Shown piece by piece: positions 59,770 to 64,000 of a stretch of DNA of 64,000 bases. The notes below the pieces were generated by a model. That model was given only the letters and a program-made list of their open reading frames with translations. It was not told the origin of the DNA and did no database searches. Numbering within the stretch: position 1 is the first letter of the stretch; every line of letters begins with the position of its first letter. The stretch comes from Caenorhabditis elegans (lineage: Eukaryota; Nematoda; Chromadorea; Rhabditida; Rhabditidae), in assembly GCF_000002985.6 (NCBI RefSeq), contig NC_003283.11, positions 8,184,001 through 8,248,000 on the forward strand, given 5' to 3'. The position numbers were made by a program, and so were the translations under genes.

Positions 59770-61241
59770 CTAAAAGACTGATCCAATTTTTGATCGATAC
59801 AGTTTATAGTCTTGGAAGTCGTTCAACATCAGTAGATTTATCACAGACTGATCGAATCTGAAATTAAATTTGAAAGTGAATCCATTAATTTGTTAGCTTA
59901 CCTGAAACAGTTTGCAAATTTAGTATTCCTATCATCTATAGCAAAACTACAATACACTTGAGCACCTGGGGGATTCATACAATTCTTGTCAAGTGCGCAG
60001 AGGATCCACCTGTTAATAATAACAATAGTTGAAAACAACCACTGATCAAAAATACCATTTGAAAGTCTGAATTGTATACTCAGTCCTTGAAAAAAACATT
60101 GTATTGGCACCCATCTGACCACCAAGATTGGGATCTTTTAATAGAGGAATCGAATTTGATGGGAAGTAATCTAACAAATCTGAAATTTGAATAATTGATT
60201 AAAAACTGAACTTGAATAGTTTTTAGCTACCTGTGAACAAAGTCGCAAAGTTACTGTGACTGGAATGAATAAAATAGTAAATTGAAATAGGCTGAAACAA
60301 TATTTACCAATTTTTAAAAATTAACAACGATGCACTTACAACTTTAGTAACTGATTTCTTTGTATTTTCTGAAATTTCCTTGAATAAATTCTCAATCATA
60401 CCAGGTTTCTTCACTGAAATATGTGCATCCATCCACCATATATTTTCATAATCTTTCATAACTTCTGCTAGAATCAATGGCTTAAATCGATACTCCATCC
60501 AATGATTTGTATAATTTGGATATCCACTTGTATTGAAAACACGAACTTCGAGATTTGAAAACTGTTTTTTGATAGTTTGGGTATAGAATTTGTTAAGTCC
60601 AAGACTATACAAAATGAATTTAGCATTATGATAGAATTTGTAAACAGAGCCAATTGAATGTGTCGCCTCGTTGAAATGATTTTCGGAGACTGCGGAGACA
60701 AATACCATATTTTTCGAATTTTTCTCCGAATCCGCAAGATCCACGTATGGCCCGGGATTTTCAACAAGATCTGAAAAAAATTAAAAATCGGTTCGGAGTT
60801 GAATATTATATTACTAAGTTTTTCTAGGATCGTCAAACTCGCACAGTCAAACTTTTTGCCAATTGAGGTTGAGTTCTGCGGATCCGTATAACAGAAATTA
60901 TAGGATTTTCCAGTTGTTTTAGATATACAATTACAATCCACCGGCTCCACTTTTGCCGCTGGGGGTGGAGTTGCGACGTGTGGTGTTTTAGTAGATGACG
61001 TGGAAATGACCCTTGATGCAATTCGTGTAGTTTCTTGTAGCTGTTCAGTTTGTATTGCTAACCGAGGAATTGCTACGGTGTCCTAAAATGCATAGAAATT
61101 TTAATTATTGGAACTTTAGTTATTCAAAATAATAAAAGTTACCTTATAATCTTTATTTCTTGTGTAATGTAAAGAAAATAAGAAGCCGGAAAATGTCACT
61201 CCAAGGATAAAAAGAAGCGGACCTCGCATTGAATTCTTCAT
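59770..61241 (-). CDS. DUF1647-family type II membrane protein (copy C)
   Basis: Exons 61241-61143, 61082-60815, 60770-60340, 60291-60231, 60179-60056, 60009-59902 and 59857-59770 give 392 aa. The signal anchor is PLLFILGVTFSGFLFSLHY. A Thr/Pro-rich stem (TKTPHVATPPPAAKVEP) precedes CYTDPQNSTSIGKKFDC, MVFVSAVSENHF, FILYSLGL, NTSGYPNYTNHWMEYRF, NIWWMDAHISV, the SHSNFATLF exon, CMNPPGAQVYC and CFRFDQSVINLLMLN. Five of seven exons have the same length as in copy B. The stem region differs most, as expected for an unconstrained linker between membrane anchor and luminal domain. Confidence 0.85.
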
Positions 61242-62270
61242 GTTCAGACAGCCTGAATTTTTGTTTAAGATCAATGTAATAAAAGAATCTCAAGATTAAA
61301 TATCATTCGAATGAATAGATAACCAATGACGAATATCAGAAAAGCCCTAAAGTTGGTGAATAGGCGTTATTTCTGCAGATGTCAGCTACTACGTCAGAAT
61401 GCATTTTTTATATTTCTGCAAACTTGCAAGAAAGTGACCTTTGTTAAGAATGTACCCGAAGTCTTCGGGTTAGTGAGGTTTGCTATGGAACAATTAATTA
61501 ACCATTTGAAGGCCCGAGAGAAGCTTACCAGTAAAAGGGACGTTGAATTCGAACAAAACAAAAATTAGAACTGATTTGTTTAGACCACCCCAGTTTACTT
61601 GAATTCGTGGGTAGTATGTCCGTGGGAAGGTCAGCGTCGTTTTAATTTTTAATTTTCGAATTATATTTATGAAAAATCACTAAAAATTCTTATTTTGAAC
61701 CACCCTCATTTTTAAATGATCTTTCGATCTATAATACTTTGACATGACTACACAAAAAAAGGTATTTACAAAGAAAATATGAAGCATGCAAAAAAATGTT
61801 CTCAGTCTCTCCGGCGTAAGATCGACATCTAAAATTTTGAATTTTATGGAGATGACAAAGAAAACGTTCGGAAAAAAGGCTTGCGCAAAAACCAACACGT
61901 TAGAACACAGATCAGCATCACAATATATTCTTGCTCGACGAAACATAAAGTGTTTGGAAAACTTTTGAAAATGGCGGAGAATGGCTTCCAGGGCAACAAA
62001 GTTACTAATTTATGAGCCGTCTCTTATTCATTGGGAAAAAACTGCGACAGAAAAAACCGATCACCTAGAATCGAAAAGAAGAGTGTATGGATTGTGCTTA
62101 CTATTAGAAACAATAACGACATATCATTTTAAAAATTTCCCAGTGTACTTTTCCAACCATTAATACACATGTTGTGCTTAATTTTAATCAATTATTCAAG
62201 TCCTGCAGTGTTTTTGTTTTAAGTCGGCACATTTTTCAGAATATCCACAGCAACGCTCTTATTTGATCGA
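61242..62270. other. Intergenic; only weak open frames
   Basis: Plus-strand frames at 61326-61568 (ending MEQLINHLKAREKLTSKRD), 61786-61968 and 61981-62163, and a minus-strand frame at 61680-61946, have no recognisable domain and no good splice links. They could be decayed gene or transposon pieces; I cannot support any as a gene. Confidence 0.4.
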
Positions 62271-62450
62271 ATGACATTTCAGCCTGTCTACATTGCCGCA
62301 CTCTTTATACTTTTATTTGATTATCAGCTATCTGATTCTAAAATTAGAAAAATTGATAATGTTTGCAAGCGGGGTAGTTATTCGATCAAAAATTTGTTTC
62401 AGAATTATGGAAGTTTTCAAGCTTGTCTTCAAGAAACAGATATCATCTAA
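62271..62450 (+). CDS. Possible short secreted peptide
   Basis: A 59-codon frame begins MTFQPVYIAALFILLFDY, a good signal peptide with predicted cleavage before DSKIRKI. A short mature chain follows with two cysteines (VCKRGSYSIKNLF and FQACLQE). The C...F..Y.....C spacing faintly recalls nematode secreted-domain families, but I cannot assign it. No intron is needed. Transcription support cannot be judged from sequence, and downstream frames on both strands have no clear relation. Confidence 0.4.
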   Translation: MTFQPVYIAALFILLFDYQLSDSKIRKIDNVCKRGSYSIKNLFQNYGSFQACLQETDII

Positions 62451-63480
62451 AACTAAAAATACTTATCGAAAGATCGAAAGAGGGGTTCGGAACAACAGAC
62501 CTTCCACAGTCGTACACATTTATTTGAAAAAAAAAGAAAAAAATTCTAACTATAAGTCATCAGTTTTCTCAAATAAAGTTTCAAATATTTTTGCAAATCT
62601 AGAGAAAGCAACTCATGCAATTCATGAATGAAGCTGTAAATGTACCGTATCTTCTCTCTGTTAATCAATTTCTCACGAATTCCCGCATGTTTAAGCATTT
62701 TGAGAGTAGAAGCTATTACGATATTCATTTTGAGCGATTTTTTGCTTAACGTTTTGCATATTTTCAAACGTTCTCTGGATGCACGAAAATGAACCAATTT
62801 TGTTTCGTAATTCGAAAAATGATGTGCGAAAAACAATGACAAATTTTTATCGTAGAATCTCAACCGTTAATCATGCCCACTGTCTTGAAACCGCGAAAAT
62901 AAGTAAACTATTCCTTGAATTATTACTAATTTCAACTGAATACCAAGAACAAAGCCAGAAACGTGGTTTAAAATTCTATAACAATGAAACAAATAAATGG
63001 TCTATTCAAAAATATTCCTTTTCCTCCACCTACTCACAGTCAAATTCAGTTTTTAATTGTTGATGGATCATTTGTTTGTGCAGTTGTTACAATTGGATAT
63101 GATATTGAGAATTTGCGGGGAAAAATGAGATACTAATATGCAATTCACCGGAAAGGAGGCCTTTGTTTGAAATAAGGATTTAAAAGCTGAATAAATACAA
63201 GACAAACTCAATTCGAAACTGCAAGATTACAACAGATCGGAATCATATTTCCGGGTTTATGGTTGTAAACCATGGAAGTTTTTTTTTGAATGCCTTACAA
63301 TTTATTCCAAAATACCAATTCATAAAATTGTCAATAGAAAATCATATACAAATATTTGAAGTGTCTTGAAAACCTTTTGATAGGACCTATACAGATTATC
63401 GAAGAAACACGTTTTCTTTATAACAGTGTCACCAGCTTCTGCCACAATTCAAATTGCCCTCCGGAACATGCGCCGACATG
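62451..63480. other. Intergenic; unassigned open frames
   Basis: A minus-strand frame of 105 codons (62546-62863) and a plus-strand frame of 94 codons (62779-63063) overlap. Neither shows a domain, signal peptide or splice sites. They are probably chance frames in AT-rich DNA. Confidence 0.4.
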
Positions 63481-63564
63481 CCGTCGATAGCTCAGTTGGT
63501 AGAGCGGAGGACTGTAGAGTCAGTGGGTATCCTTAGGTCGCTGGTTCGAATCCGGCTCGACGGA
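63481..63564 (+). tRNA. tRNA-Tyr (GTA anticodon) with an 11-nt intron
   Basis: Acceptor CCGTCGA pairs with TCGACGG, with a following A as discriminator. The D arm is TAGCTCAGTTGGTAGAGC, and the T arm GCTGGTTCGAATCCGGC. Anticodon GTA is at 63514-63516. An 11-nt intron (GTCAGTGGGTA, 63519-63529) one base after the anticodon must be removed to form the AGGA/TCCT anticodon stem, as in other eukaryotic tRNA-Tyr genes. A T run follows the gene as terminator. Confidence 0.95.
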
Positions 63565-64000
63565 ATTCTTTTTTCCATTTTTAAATGCGATTCATCAATT
63601 TGGGTTTAAAATCTATATTTTTATTGAGTATGTAAAACGTTGACTGATTGACTTGAATTTAAAGCAATGTTTTTGAAAATGTACTTTTTCATATGCACAA
63701 TATAGACGTCGCAATCAGTCGAAATCAAGTTATTCTGGGCTGCCGAAAAATTAAACAATGTTGCCCAATCTACGAGTTACAATACCTGTTTTTAAAGCAA
63801 AATGTTGTTGTGTTCATTATACTCTTCTACAGTTCCAAGAAAGTATAAGCAGCCCAAATGAAACTTATTGAAAAGCTTTCAAAAATTGGGGTCAGTGAAT
63901 TTACTGCATTTTTATGTCACAGTCACTCATTGAGATTCCTACACAGAAGGTCATCATTCCCAGCCTTCGATGAGTAGGAAGCGTCCTGTTAAACACCCGC
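63565..64000. other. Right edge, no gene seen
   Basis: AT-rich flank after the tRNA-Tyr gene. No exon is supported up to the window edge. Confidence 0.5.

Noticed and set aside
60056-60179. Apparent frameshift in exon 5 of the third DUF1647 gene, which would make it a pseudogene
   Set aside because: Recounting the T run as seven bases restores the frame; the exon is 124 nt, equal to its paralogue, and reads GANTMFFSRTEYTIQTFKW.
62546-62863. 105-codon minus-strand open frame near the right edge
   Set aside because: It overlaps opposite-strand frames and has no recognisable domain, signal or splice support; long frames arise by chance in AT-rich DNA.
1-64000. CRISPR arrays, bacterial operons, insertion sequences, prophage features
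   Set aside because: The DNA is eukaryotic nuclear sequence with introns, tRNA introns and metazoan genes; no spaced direct-repeat arrays were seen.

Overview
The window is nematode nuclear DNA and almost certainly Caenorhabditis elegans. It is AT-rich, with short exons, compact introns ending in TTTCAG, a ROS1-like receptor kinase, an Aurora A kinase, a PAX1-type paired-domain factor, a COG6 subunit and arrays of nematode-specific families. Gene order and protein lengths (a 326-aa Aurora, a 549-aa Rieske/FAD protein) match what I remember of the centre of chromosome V around air-1, pax-1 and rol-3; that placement is from memory, not from a search. I rebuilt genes by joining ORF fragments at GT(GC)/AG sites with codon-phase bookkeeping, so exon ends are predictions.

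Layout, left to right. 0.4-3.3 kb: a serpin whose 5' end is missing and an FkbM-type methyltransferase (both +). 3.4-6.1 kb: two related chemoreceptor GPCR genes (-), one lacking its TM6 exon. 6.8-8.0 kb: a PDZ protein (+). 8.8-11.8 kb: a four-TM protein with a long disordered tail (-). 13-15.1 kb: an AIFM3-like Rieske/FAD oxidoreductase (-). 17.8-23.9 kb: a secreted carboxylesterase between two TIMP/netrin-like secreted proteins (+). 24.3-25.8 kb: an MPPED-like metallophosphoesterase (-). 26-34 kb is gene-poor, with small single-pass membrane proteins. 34.5-42.9 kb: cogc-6 (-) and air-1 (+) start head to head, followed by pax-1 (+) converging on a BBIP1/BBIP10-like BBSome subunit gene (-). 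44.5-54.4 kb: the 29-exon rol-3 gene (-), with two tRNA genes inside introns. 55-61.2 kb: three DUF1647 type II membrane proteins in tandem (-). The last 3 kb holds a possible short secreted peptide and an intron-containing tRNA-Tyr.

Most worth a second look: (1) ROL-3 has lost the catalytic Asp and the Mg-binding residues of its kinase domain, so it reads as a pseudokinase. (2) The BBIP1-like gene carries a perfect RFX/X-box palindrome about 100 bp upstream of a second, trans-spliceable start that gives a protein of human BBIP1 size. (3) The last two introns of air-1 each carry an H/ACA snoRNA-like element, with compensatory changes in the 5' stem. (4) There are also a GC-AG intron supported by paralogy, two phase-compatible C-termini for ROL-3, a GPCR without TM6, and a phase-compatible upstream first exon for pax-1.
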